Assembly (NCBI RefSeq): GCF_002368335.1
Contig: NZ_AP018288.1
Span: 35,372-99,371, forward strand
DNA length: 64,000 bases
DNA from: Nostoc sp. NIES-4103
Lineage (GTDB): Bacteria; Cyanobacteriota; Cyanobacteriia; Cyanobacteriales; Nostocaceae
Direction: 5' to 3'
Part shown: positions 43,233 to 52,337 of the stretch, one piece after another
Numbering within the stretch: position 1 is the first letter of the stretch
How the letters are laid out: each line of letters begins with the position of its first letter
Program-made: the position numbers and the translations under genes
The notes under the pieces: model-generated
What the model was told of the DNA's origin: nothing
Databases searched by the model: none
Seen by the model: only the letters and a program-made list of their open reading frames with translations

Positions 43233-46200
43233 CAATACTCAAATTGACATGCACAATCATATCGTTGAAATCTTTGTCACCACCATTGATGATGTCTTCA
43301 AACCCAAAAATGTTATCTCCTAACAAACTAATGTGATCTATCTGCTGATAATTAGCTCCTAAAAATGGGAAGTAAACAGGTTTATCATTGTTAGGATTGT
43401 TATCTAATATTGCATCTGGTGTGCCGTTAGCAATAATCAATGGTGCAAAGATAAAACCAGGTTGGAAAGTAGCGGTATAAGTTGCCGTACTGTTGTTTTT
43501 TGCAGTCAAGTCAATACCTGGAACGCGCGCATTCACGGCTGCTTGGGCGTAATCGGCTTGTGTGGGCAGAATATCTGCTTTACCATCATTATTAATGTCA
43601 ATACCTCCATTTTCATCAACTACTTGATAGAAGCTGATGTAATTATTATAACCAGCTTCTCGATGAACAACAAACTCGGCTTTGACTAATTGTGTTTCGT
43701 TGCGTAAATCAATTAATTCTGCTTGCGAATTGCCTTGTAAATTTGTACCTAAAGGTAAAGATTCGCCAGAAGACTTAATTTTGACTACCAAATCTTCAAA
43801 GTCTTTGTTGCTAGATTTCAGCTTCCAAGCCAGAGAGTATTCATTATTGCCCAAACTGGTAATTTTTTGGGTCGAAGCATTAGCAAACACGACATCGGTG
43901 ATGGGGGTGACTCCAGCGCGTACGGCATCAGTAGTACCATTTTTCACGACATAGAATCTTAAATTATCACCAGAGTTCAACTCTAACAGTCGTGATAAAT
44001 TGTTGCTATCAAATCCATTGGGCAGTTTGTTAATAGCGGAGAAAATCGCCTTTCCTCTCTCTAAAGCTGCTTGGGTGTAACCTGCTGCACCGGGTTTAAT
44101 GCCGTTGATTGTACCTTCTGCATCATCAACAGTAAACACACCCAGTTCATTTACTTTGTTGGAACCGGTTCCTGTGAGAGTGATTTGCAGATTTGATTTT
44201 GCACCAACACCGGAAATGGTAAAGATATCGTTCGCACTGTTAGTAAGGTTGGGTGCAGCTAAGTTCAGCGGCTTTGCTAAATCCAGGATAATGATTTCGT
44301 TGTTATCAATTCCCCCCGATCGCCCCGTTGAGAAAGGATAATTGTTATCGTTGGCTACTAAGATTGTATTGGCATCCAGCACCACCACATCTTCAATAGT
44401 TTGGAAGGGGAAGGTGAACTGAGTGCTACCATCTTGATTCAAGTCATTGGGGTCTTGAATATTCAGCAAGTCCACAATTTCTTCTTTAGCAACAAAGCCG
44501 TTGGTATCTATTTGTGAGAAGTCAACTTTGAAGATTTTTTTGAACTTGGCGTTAGCTCCTTGATTATTATCCCGCTCAATGACTAAATATTCACGGTCGT
44601 TAATCACGGCAAAATCGCCAATGGCGTTGTTGGGATCTGACAATTGGTAATAACCAACTAAACCCTGAAACTGCTGGGAAGCTACATCAAATTTGTAGAT
44701 TCTCAGTGATCCTACGGGGTCGCCTGCAACGGTACCTTCTAATAATGGATACAAGGTCTTTTTGTCAGGGCTAATTGCTAAACCCTCGAATCCCCTAGAA
44801 CGACTTAGGTTAGAGACTGCTGACTCACCGACGAATTGGTCGCGTACCAAGTCACCAATATCAGGGAAATCAGTAAAGTAGCCATCGACACCTAAATTGA
44901 TGAACTGTTGGAGTTCTTTTTTCAAGTCGCCATTGTAATCCCGCGCTAGGTAAATACCCTCGTTACGGAAGGTATAGGCGTGTACCAGCAAGCCTGCATC
45001 ATGGGCATCTTCAATTAGGGAAGTGGGAGTTGTAGTGACTCTATCGGCATCATTAACTACACCATCGCCCGTGATATCATCATCTCTACCATCGCCATTG
45101 AGGTCAAAACCTTGTACTGGCACAATTAGGCGTTTGTCTGGGCCGATTCCTGCCGCGTAAGTAGCGATCGCTTCCAGTCCTTCTGCTTTGATAAGATCGC
45201 CGTAGGTGCGCGTGTCACCACTAACGACAAAATCATAGGGACGGCTTGTCGCCCTACCCAACAGTTGCACTAGAGGTACATCAATCCCCGCAGCCGGCAT
45301 GATTTCCTGTTTCAATTCCTGGAGGTTGCTGACTTCAAAGGACTGGATAAATATTCTATCGGGGTCTGTGAAATCCTTGGCTACCAGCGTATCAACTATT
45401 TTTTGACCAAGGTTGATGCCTAAATCTGCAAAGTAGGTGGGGTGCTTGGTTTCTGGATAAATGCCGATTTTGCGACCTGTTTCGGCTTCTACCTGCTTCA
45501 CCAAATCGATGATTTCTTCTAAGGTAGGAATCTTCAAACCATCATCATCGTATTTGGTTTCTCGCAGTTGGGGTAGACGTTCTTTAGCATTGAGGGTTTT
45601 CAATTCTGCTAAAGTGAAGTCTTCAGTAAACCAACCTGTAACAGGATTACCATCGATAATTTTGGTAGTTCTGCGGTCAGCAAATTCTGGATGGTCGGCT
45701 ACATCGGTGGTTCCCGAAATGTCGTTTTCGTGACGGGCTACTAAATAGCCATCCTTAGTGGCGACCAAATCAGGTTCAATAAAATCAGCCCCATCTGCGA
45801 TCGCTAGTTTATATGCTTCTATGGTATGTTCTGGACGATAACCACTAGCACCACGATGACCAATCACTAACGGTGCATCACCATCTAAGGTGTTAAACTC
45901 TGTTTGATTTAACACATCGGGGTTATCAGGCGATCGCACAAATTGCCCGGTTAATTGGTCGCGTACTAAATCGCCTGTTTCGGGGAAGTCAGTGAAGTAG
46001 CCATCGACACCTAAATTGATGTACTGTCTAAATTCAGCTTCCGGGTTGCCGTTATAATCTCTTGCTAAATATCGTCCTTCGTTGCGGAAGGTGTAAGGAT
46101 GTACCAACAAGCCTGCATTATGGGCATCTGTCACCAAAGAAGTGGGTGCAGTTAAGGTTTTATCAGCATCGTTGATAGTACCATCACCATTGACATCATC

Positions 46201-49200
46201 CGCTTGCCCATCCCCGTCAGCATCAACACCTTTGACAGAAACAATCATCCGCTTCCAAGGGCCAATACCATCGGCATAGGTGGCGATTTCTTGCAAACCT
46301 TGGGGTGTGCGTAAGTCTGCATAGGTGCGAGAGTCACCACTGATGACAAAATCGTAAGGTTGTGTCTCAATTAGTGAACCATCAAGGTTAATATCATAAG
46401 CATCTAATAGTTGAACTAGAGGCAAATCAATGTTAGCAGCAGGCATGATTGTCTCATTCAATTCCTTGAGATTACTGACCTCAAAGGACTGAATATATAC
46501 TCTATCTGGGTCTGTGAAGTCGTTGGCAACTAAGGTGTCAATCAACTTCTGACTCAAATCGATGCCTTGATTTTTAAAGTATGTAGGATGCTTGGTTTCT
46601 ATGTAAATACCAATTTTCCGACCTGTATTGGCTTCTTCTTGCTTCACCAAAGCAATGATTTCTTCCAAAGTCGGAATTTCGTACAAATCGTTAAAGACTT
46701 GCGGGCGGAAACTTTGTGGCATCCTTGCCCGTAGCGTCTTGATTTCTGCTAAAGTAAAATCTTCGGCGAAAAAGCCTTCAGTAGCTACTCCATCTACTAT
46801 TTTGATTTTTTTGCGATCGCTAAATTCTGGACGATCTGCCACATCGGTAGTATCAATCAGATTTGGTTCATGACGGGCAATTAATACGCCATCTTTCGTA
46901 GAAACCAAATCAGGTTCGATGAAATCAGCGCCTTGTTCTATGGCGAGTTGGTAAGCACCTAAAGTATGTTCTGGCAATTCACCACTCGCACCACGATGTC
47001 CGATGACAATTGGGTCTTCGCCGTCTAAGGTGTTGAGACTAGTGTAATTTGGTGTAGCGATGGGGGCATCTAATAATTTGCCATTGGCATCAAAATGCAG
47101 GAGGTAAGGGCCAAATTCATCGCCAATCCAGATTGTACCATCTGCTGCAAATACAAAAGATTCTACATCAAAGTCTGCACCTGTTAGTAGGCGTTCTGTG
47201 GTATTCTCATTAACAATCTCGAAGGGTACTTTTTTGTCTGGGTCAGATAATTGGATAAAGTCCAACACCTTGACGCTGCCATCACCATCAACTTCTGTAC
47301 CTCTAAAACTGGGGTCAAGGCGATATAACCGTAACAGAAAATCAGCACTATTGCTTTTACTACCAAAACCGTTGTCAGAGAGGAACCAAAAAGAGTTATC
47401 ATCAGCAATTTGTACGCCACTAAACCCTTGAATAGGCTGACTCTCAAATGGGACATCCCGGCCGTTGGTGTTACCTGTGATGGCATTTCCCGATGGCGGC
47501 CCTTCTGCAAAGCTATCGGCACTTAGAGAAGCGAAACCTTTCAATGTCACCTTGGGTGCAACATTTAAAGTAACTGTAGCTTGGTCATCCTCAGCTGCAT
47601 TTTGATTCCCTGGTGTAGAGTCAGGGTCATTCTGAAATCCAGTTGTGACTTCGGCTGTGTTTTGCACCACACCCTTAGTATTAGCTTTGGCAGTTAGCTT
47701 TAAAATGCTGCTGACATTAGCGGCGACCATACCAATATCCCACACACCGGTTTCACTGTCATAAGTTCCTTGTTCAGGTATTGCAGAGATCAAACTGAAG
47801 GCTTCAGACAATAAATTTGTGACTTTGACGCTGCTGGCGAAACCAGAACCTTTGTTGCTTAATGTCAAAGTCAAAGTTACCTCGTCTCCCACTTGGGGAC
47901 TGGCATTATCCACAGTTTGACTCAATTCCAAATCTGCTTCGGCGTTGGGAGTGCGAGGATTGTAACTAGTGGTATCTATATTTAAAGCATCAGAAAATGC
48001 ATTGGCGATATTTTCCCAAGGCACAAGTTTAAAGTTGGAGTTGATATTCTCACCATCGGCTATTGTGGCTGGTAGATTATCACCATCTTGAGTGACAAAC
48101 AAACCAAATGGAAAATTAGCACCCAAGGGGACGTTAATCACATCTGCACCATCGGACTCTTGGACGCTATCAATACTCCCATTGTTACCTACAGCAAAAT
48201 TACCCACATATGCGTTGTCACCTTCACGGGTGTAAGCAACAAAGGTGTTGTCACCTTGGCTAGATGCTAAAAGATAGCCGGTACCATTCGCACCATAATA
48301 TATAGTCAGTCCTTCGACATCGTTGGTGAGGTGAGTCCCACCCAAATCTTTGACTTGATCAATTAATTGACCAAGATTACTACCATTTGGTTCTGCTTCA
48401 AATTTCCAAATACCCACATCTTCTTGTCCGATGTAGAGAAAGCCGGTTTCTTGGTCTACTACCATGCCTTCAGTTTGAGGGTCGCGTCCTTCAGTTGTGG
48501 GTATGGTAAATTCCCGGACTCTTTCATATCCGATTTTACCATTGCCTTGGTCAATAAGTTTGACTTGAGCTATATCCCCGGTTTCGCGACGGTTGACAAA
48601 GACGTAGTAATCGCTGGTTTTGGGACTACGATATATAGTCAGTCCGTAGGCACTGCGAGATGATGTAGAATAAGGTTCGCTAAAAGGTAATGCTTGGAAA
48701 AGAGTTTCGATACTGCTATCTGTGATGTCTTCTAGATACGCGCCTGGGGTGTTGGGATTAATCTTGAAGATTGCTAGTTTATCGTTGCCGCGATCGCTCG
48801 CTACTGCTATATCTACAGATTCCCCACCCAATTGAAAACCGTATTGTAAATCAATATTGTTGTAGCGAATGCCACCAGGATTCACTTCTTGCAACAACTC
48901 ACCAGCCAAGTTATAGACTCGCAGTCCGGCATTTTTCACCGAAGTCAAAATCAAGCTGTTGGCGGAGTTTTCTGCATTCACATAAATAGCAGGATCATCA
49001 GCATCGGCACGCTGATCTGTGGGTAATGTCTCATCATCCAACAAATCAGGACGAGTTTCTACTGTGGGTGTGGCGGTACTGACGATATCTGCACTCAAGG
49101 TAAGAATTTGGGTAAATTGCGATTCGCTAAAGTTGTTGTCACTCACCAACACAATTGACTGGCTACCATCTGCTAATTTGGGGCCGAAGCTAATGCCTTC

Positions 49201-51342
49201 AATATTATCTGTGCCATTGGGTAAGTCTAGGTCATTTAAATTCAATAGCAACCGTTTTTGTACTGGTTGGATAGCCTCTAATTCAGTTTCATTCAAACTT
49301 TCAATACTGCTGATGTCAGTTGCACCTTGTAAGGTAACTTCGTAGATTTTGATTGTGTTACCTACGCCCTGTGCAAAAGAACGTTCCAACGCTAGTAAAG
49401 TACCACGATTATCAATTGCTAGTAAGTCCACCAAGCCATTATCAGTAAAGGCTGTAGGCGGGTTTGGTTCCACCGCTGCATCGATAATGTAGAGATATTC
49501 CTTTTCTGGTTGTCCACTCAGCAAGTTGTATTGTAAGATCCGGGAACGGTTGCCTGTGGTAGTCGTGACTGTGGGGCCATCTTGCAATAAAGCCTCTTCA
49601 GTGGCGGTATATAAAGTCTTTTGGTCTGGTGTGATGGTAAGGCTTTCAAACGCCAAGTTATTGCGAACGCCTGATGTTTGGGTATCGCCTGCGTCTGTAA
49701 TATTGTTGCCGTTACTGTCTTCTACCTTGGGGAGGAATTTTTGAGGTACTGTTAATGTTCGCAATTCTTCACCGGTTGTCAAAGAAAACTCTTTGATCCA
49801 AGGATTACTAACACGACCTGCACTTAAATTGGCTTCACCTTCGGAAGAGATAAAAACAGTATTATTGTTGGTTAAAGCGATGCCTTCCGGGTCGAGGCTG
49901 AAGGTGGGAAACAAGTTACCAGCGGTATCCTTGAGAGTAGTGACATTGGTAAAAGTTACCCCATCAGAGTCACTAGTGAAAGTATAAAAGCGGGCGGGGG
50001 CGATTTGTGAGCGATCGTCTGAGATAGCATAGAAGCGATCGCTCTTCTCATCGTAAGTCACACCAGACAATCCGCCTAATCTAGTTGCCGTCCCATTGAC
50101 TATACCCGCCGCACCAGGGGGTATAAAGCTGGTATTGAAGATAGTTTCCTCTGCAAATTCTACATTAGCAACGGTTTTCCCTGCTTCTGTTGCTCCCACC
50201 TCCACATCTACCCACACCAGACGATGGTCAGAACTGGGGAAGGGAAAAGTACCTACCAAAGGAAAGGTTGCATCACTATTCACAGGCCAGAAAACTGCTG
50301 AATTCTGAATTTGCAGGTCTGCTGAGGGTAAGACATAATCTACCCGCAGATTTCCGGGAGTGCCATCAGCAAAGTCTGCGGTATCAAAATAAGGATTGCC
50401 TTTTTGGTTAGCGTTTGCACGACCTTGTAATTCTGCTTGTTGGGCAGCGCCGGCACTGGTGGGGATTACATTAGTATTAATCCCTGGATTTTGTAAAAGT
50501 TGCTGAATAGCATTGTCATAACTATCACCATCTACAGGATCAGCATTTTGATCGCCCATAATCACAAAGCTTGAGCCAGCAGCTAGCCCACCCTTGTTAC
50601 CATGATCATCGTAGATGTAATCACCTTTACCAGGGGTAATGTAGTCTGCCCAAAAGCGAATTTCATCATGGTTGCGTTTACCGTTGCGGTCTTCCGACCC
50701 ATCAAAAGTAGGCGGGGTGGGATGGCTGACGAGGACGTGAATTGTTTCGCCGTTCACCTGAATGGGTACATCCCAGTGACTTTTGGAAGAGAGGCGGAGG
50801 GCGTTTTGTTCTTCAGATGAGTACCAAGGTGTGTTAGTGGTAGGGTCAATGATGGTAGACAGCAAAGAATCCGGCATATCTTGCCAAAGGAAGTTTTGGA
50901 AAGTGCGGACATTGGCTGTATCAATGGGATACTTAGATAGCAGTAACATCCCGTACTGTCCGGGAAAATTGCCAAATCCCCAAGCATCATCACCGTATCC
51001 TGATGCGCCTGTTGTTGTAACTACTGTACCGTCGTTGTTCAAGTCAAACCCAGAAGCAACACCAGTGTTGGAGGGTGCAATATAAACGTAGGGATAATTA
51101 ACAGGAGTTGCACCGTTTTGGCTGACTGCAAGGTAATTGTCTTGGAATAGTTGAACTGCTTGTGGGGAATAGTCGAACTCATTAATTAGTAATACATCTG
51201 GGTTGCTGCGTTGAATGATTTCCGCAACGGCTTTAGCTTGGGAATTGTTGGGGGTAGACAAATCAGTGACTAACTGACCATCAGTGTTGCGATTTAGAGA
51301 AGCGTTGAACTGAGAAAAGCGGATTGTGGTTGTAGTGACCAT
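43228..51342 (-). CDS. Giant multidomain phosphoesterase (nuclease-phosphatase, phytases, two GDPD domains)
   Basis: The 2704-residue protein has these parts in order. Residues 1-381 are an endonuclease/exonuclease/phosphatase domain (Glu55 in INEFD, DQN at 264-266, SDHR at 371-374). About 395-755 is a phytase-esterase-like domain, and about 756-1105 a 3-phytase propeller (ADDPAIYVN). About 1133-1262 is a DUF11-like domain. A second phytase-esterase-like domain runs from 1265 to 1430 and resumes at 2172-2360. Inside it sit two glycerophosphodiesterase domains (1445-1790 and 1824-2165), each with GHRGASG, FIEPDLV.TKDG and RHE. About 2370-2704 is the DUF4114-type C-terminal module. There is no signal peptide, so type I export is likely. 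The expected role is release of phosphate from nucleic acids, phytate and phospholipid head groups. Confidence 0.92.
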   Translation of the reverse strand: MVTTTTIRFSQFNASLNRNTDGQLVTDLSTPNNSQAKAVAEIIQRSNPDVLLINEFDYSPQAVQLFQDNYLAVSQNGATPVNYPYVYIAPSNTGVASGFDLNNDGTVVTTTGASGYGDDAWGFGNFPGQYGMLLLSKYPIDTANVRTFQNFLWQDMPDSLLSTIIDPTTNTPWYSSEEQNALRLSSKSHWDVPIQVNGETIHVLVSHPTPPTFDGSEDRNGKRNHDEIRFWADYITPGKGDYIYDDHGNKGGLAAGSSFVIMGDQNADPVDGDSYDNAIQQLLQNPGINTNVIPTSAGAAQQAELQGRANANQKGNPYFDTADFADGTPGNLRVDYVLPSADLQIQNSAVFWPVNSDATFPLVGTFPFPSSDHRLVWVDVEVGATEAGKTVANVEFAEETIFNTSFIPPGAAGIVNGTATRLGGLSGVTYDEKSDRFYAISDDRSQIAPARFYTFTSDSDGVTFTNVTTLKDTAGNLFPTFSLDPEGIALTNNNTVFISSEGEANLSAGRVSNPWIKEFSLTTGEELRTLTVPQKFLPKVEDSNGNNITDAGDTQTSGVRNNLAFESLTITPDQKTLYTATEEALLQDGPTVTTTTGNRSRILQYNLLSGQPEKEYLYIIDAAVEPNPPTAFTDNGLVDLLAIDNRGTLLALERSFAQGVGNTIKIYEVTLQGATDISSIESLNETELEAIQPVQKRLLLNLNDLDLPNGTDNIEGISFGPKLADGSQSIVLVSDNNFSESQFTQILTLSADIVSTATPTVETRPDLLDDETLPTDQRADADDPAIYVNAENSANSLILTSVKNAGLRVYNLAGELLQEVNPGGIRYNNIDLQYGFQLGGESVDIAVASDRGNDKLAIFKINPNTPGAYLEDITDSSIETLFQALPFSEPYSTSSRSAYGLTIYRSPKTSDYYVFVNRRETGDIAQVKLIDQGNGKIGYERVREFTIPTTEGRDPQTEGMVVDQETGFLYIGQEDVGIWKFEAEPNGSNLGQLIDQVKDLGGTHLTNDVEGLTIYYGANGTGYLLASSQGDNTFVAYTREGDNAYVGNFAVGNNGSIDSVQESDGADVINVPLGANFPFGLFVTQDGDNLPATIADGENINSNFKLVPWENIANAFSDALNIDTTSYNPRTPNAEADLELSQTVDNASPQVGDEVTLTLTLSNKGSGFASSVKVTNLLSEAFSLISAIPEQGTYDSETGVWDIGMVAANVSSILKLTAKANTKGVVQNTAEVTTGFQNDPDSTPGNQNAAEDDQATVTLNVAPKVTLKGFASLSADSFAEGPPSGNAITGNTNGRDVPFESQPIQGFSGVQIADDNSFWFLSDNGFGSKSNSADFLLRLYRLDPSFRGTEVDGDGSVKVLDFIQLSDPDKKVPFEIVNENTTERLLTGADFDVESFVFAADGTIWIGDEFGPYLLHFDANGKLLDAPIATPNYTSLNTLDGEDPIVIGHRGASGELPEHTLGAYQLAIEQGADFIEPDLVSTKDGVLIARHEPNLIDTTDVADRPEFSDRKKIKIVDGVATEGFFAEDFTLAEIKTLRARMPQSFRPQVFNDLYEIPTLEEIIALVKQEEANTGRKIGIYIETKHPTYFKNQGIDLSQKLIDTLVANDFTDPDRVYIQSFEVSNLKELNETIMPAANIDLPLVQLLDAYDINLDGSLIETQPYDFVISGDSRTYADLRTPQGLQEIATYADGIGPWKRMIVSVKGVDADGDGQADDVNGDGTINDADKTLTAPTSLVTDAHNAGLLVHPYTFRNEGRYLARDYNGNPEAEFRQYINLGVDGYFTDFPETGDLVRDQLTGQFVRSPDNPDVLNQTEFNTLDGDAPLVIGHRGASGYRPEHTIEAYKLAIADGADFIEPDLVATKDGYLVARHENDISGTTDVADHPEFADRRTTKIIDGNPVTGWFTEDFTLAELKTLNAKERLPQLRETKYDDDGLKIPTLEEIIDLVKQVEAETGRKIGIYPETKHPTYFADLGINLGQKIVDTLVAKDFTDPDRIFIQSFEVSNLQELKQEIMPAAGIDVPLVQLLGRATSRPYDFVVSGDTRTYGDLIKAEGLEAIATYAAGIGPDKRLIVPVQGFDLNGDGRDDDITGDGVVNDADRVTTTPTSLIEDAHDAGLLVHAYTFRNEGIYLARDYNGDLKKELQQFINLGVDGYFTDFPDIGDLVRDQFVGESAVSNLSRSRGFEGLAISPDKKTLYPLLEGTVAGDPVGSLRIYKFDVASQQFQGLVGYYQLSDPNNAIGDFAVINDREYLVIERDNNQGANAKFKKIFKVDFSQIDTNGFVAKEEIVDLLNIQDPNDLNQDGSTQFTFPFQTIEDVVVLDANTILVANDNNYPFSTGRSGGIDNNEIIILDLAKPLNLAAPNLTNSANDIFTISGVGAKSNLQITLTGTGSNKVNELGVFTVDDAEGTINGIKPGAAGYTQAALERGKAIFSAINKLPNGFDSNNLSRLLELNSGDNLRFYVVKNGTTDAVRAGVTPITDVVFANASTQKITSLGNNEYSLAWKLKSSNKDFEDLVVKIKSSGESLPLGTNLQGNSQAELIDLRNETQLVKAEFVVHREAGYNNYISFYQVVDENGGIDINNDGKADILPTQADYAQAAVNARVPGIDLTAKNNSTATYTATFQPGFIFAPLIIANGTPDAILDNNPNNDKPVYFPFLGANYQQIDHISLLGDNIFGFEDIINGGDKDFNDMIVHVNLSIA

Positions 51343-51474
51343 AGTTATTTCTGTGGTAGATTCCAGACCAGCAAAATAGGTATTTACTTAACTTCTTGCA
51401 AAAGCCTTAATTTAAAACTTTTGGTCTGCGTCACTGTATTAATTTGGATTTAGCGCTCCTAAACTACCCCAGTT

Positions 51475-51504
51475 AGATTAAGAAACAGATAGCGCAAGGT
51501 TAAA
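51475..51504 (-). promoter_or_regulatory. Candidate Pho box upstream of the giant phosphoesterase gene
   Basis: Read leftward, TTTAACCT (51504-51497), a degenerate GCTATCTG (51493-51486) and CTTAATCT (51482-51475) are three 8-base units spaced by 3 bases. The outer two match the cyanobacterial Pho box unit YTTAAYY(T/A) perfectly and lie 22 bases apart, that is two 11-base periods. The site is about 135 bases before the ATG. Binding by the phosphate regulator (PhoB/SphR) is inferred. Confidence 0.55.
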
Positions 51505-52322
51505 ACCAGTAAAAGCCTTCGTATCTTAGTGCCTTAGGACTTACGCAAAAAACCTCTCAAACTCTCATTCCTCCGTGTCCTCTGCGTCCTCTGTGGTTCG
51601 ATATTCCGTGACTTGTGCGTAAGTCCTGTGCCTTTGTGAGGTAGTTCCTCTGGGGGCCCCGAGTCCCCCAGAGGAACTACCGTTAGCGCAGCGTTAGCGA
51701 TGCAGGAGAGTCACCCGGAGGGTGGTTAAGTCGTTTTTAACCACTAAGACACCAAGACACCAAGACGTTAAAAGCCCAAAGTTCGGTAAATTGCTTGAGG
51801 ATTTTTACCTAGCTTGAAAGGGCTAGTCTAATAAAACTAAGTGAATTGCAAAAGTATTAAATTTATATGAAAAAATACATGATATTAAGTATATTGTCGT
51901 AAATCTTTATCTAATCAAAAAGTTGTGATACTTTTTTATCAGTAACAGCCCTTAGTGGTACATAACACCACATTTAACAAGTGAATTTATTATTATGTAT
52001 TTGCAAGATGTAAGTTTTTATCAGGAAAAACATATTTATCAAGCAAGCGATCGCACAAATTCAGTGTACGTCCGCGCAAGAGCAACTAGCCAGCGATCAC
52101 TTGGTTGGGTCAGTAGAATTACAGTCTATTCTACCCAACTTTAGCAAAAATATAATCTACCAGTCAATCACAGCAGGTTTGACCAGTAACTCAACCAGAG
52201 ATTAGATATATCGTTTCCCTATAAAAATAGCTACAAGTTCAGAGTATTGAGATTCTAACCCCTCTTGATTCAAAGCCGCCCCTAGAGGTGGGGGTTTTAA
52301 ACTCGATAAATAAAAATTATAT
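51505..52322. repeat. Divergent spacer with hairpins and dispersed repeats
   Basis: No gene is seen in this 818-base gap between the giant gene and the exporter. It contains a repeat of the CTTAGTGCC / ACCACTAAGACACC type (51515-51605 and 51735-51770). It also holds a perfect 17-bp hairpin GGTAGTTCCTCTGGGGG (51640-51656) / CCCCCAGAGGAACTACC (51665-51681), and a bulged hairpin GTTGGG...GTAGAAT / ATTCTAC.CCAAC at about 52103-52140. Confidence 0.6.
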
Positions 52323-52337
52323 TTGACTGAAGCAAGC

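Noticed and set aside
47184..47522. Leftward 112-codon open frame inside the giant gene
   Set aside because: It overlaps the phytase-like coding sequence in another frame and has no start signal.
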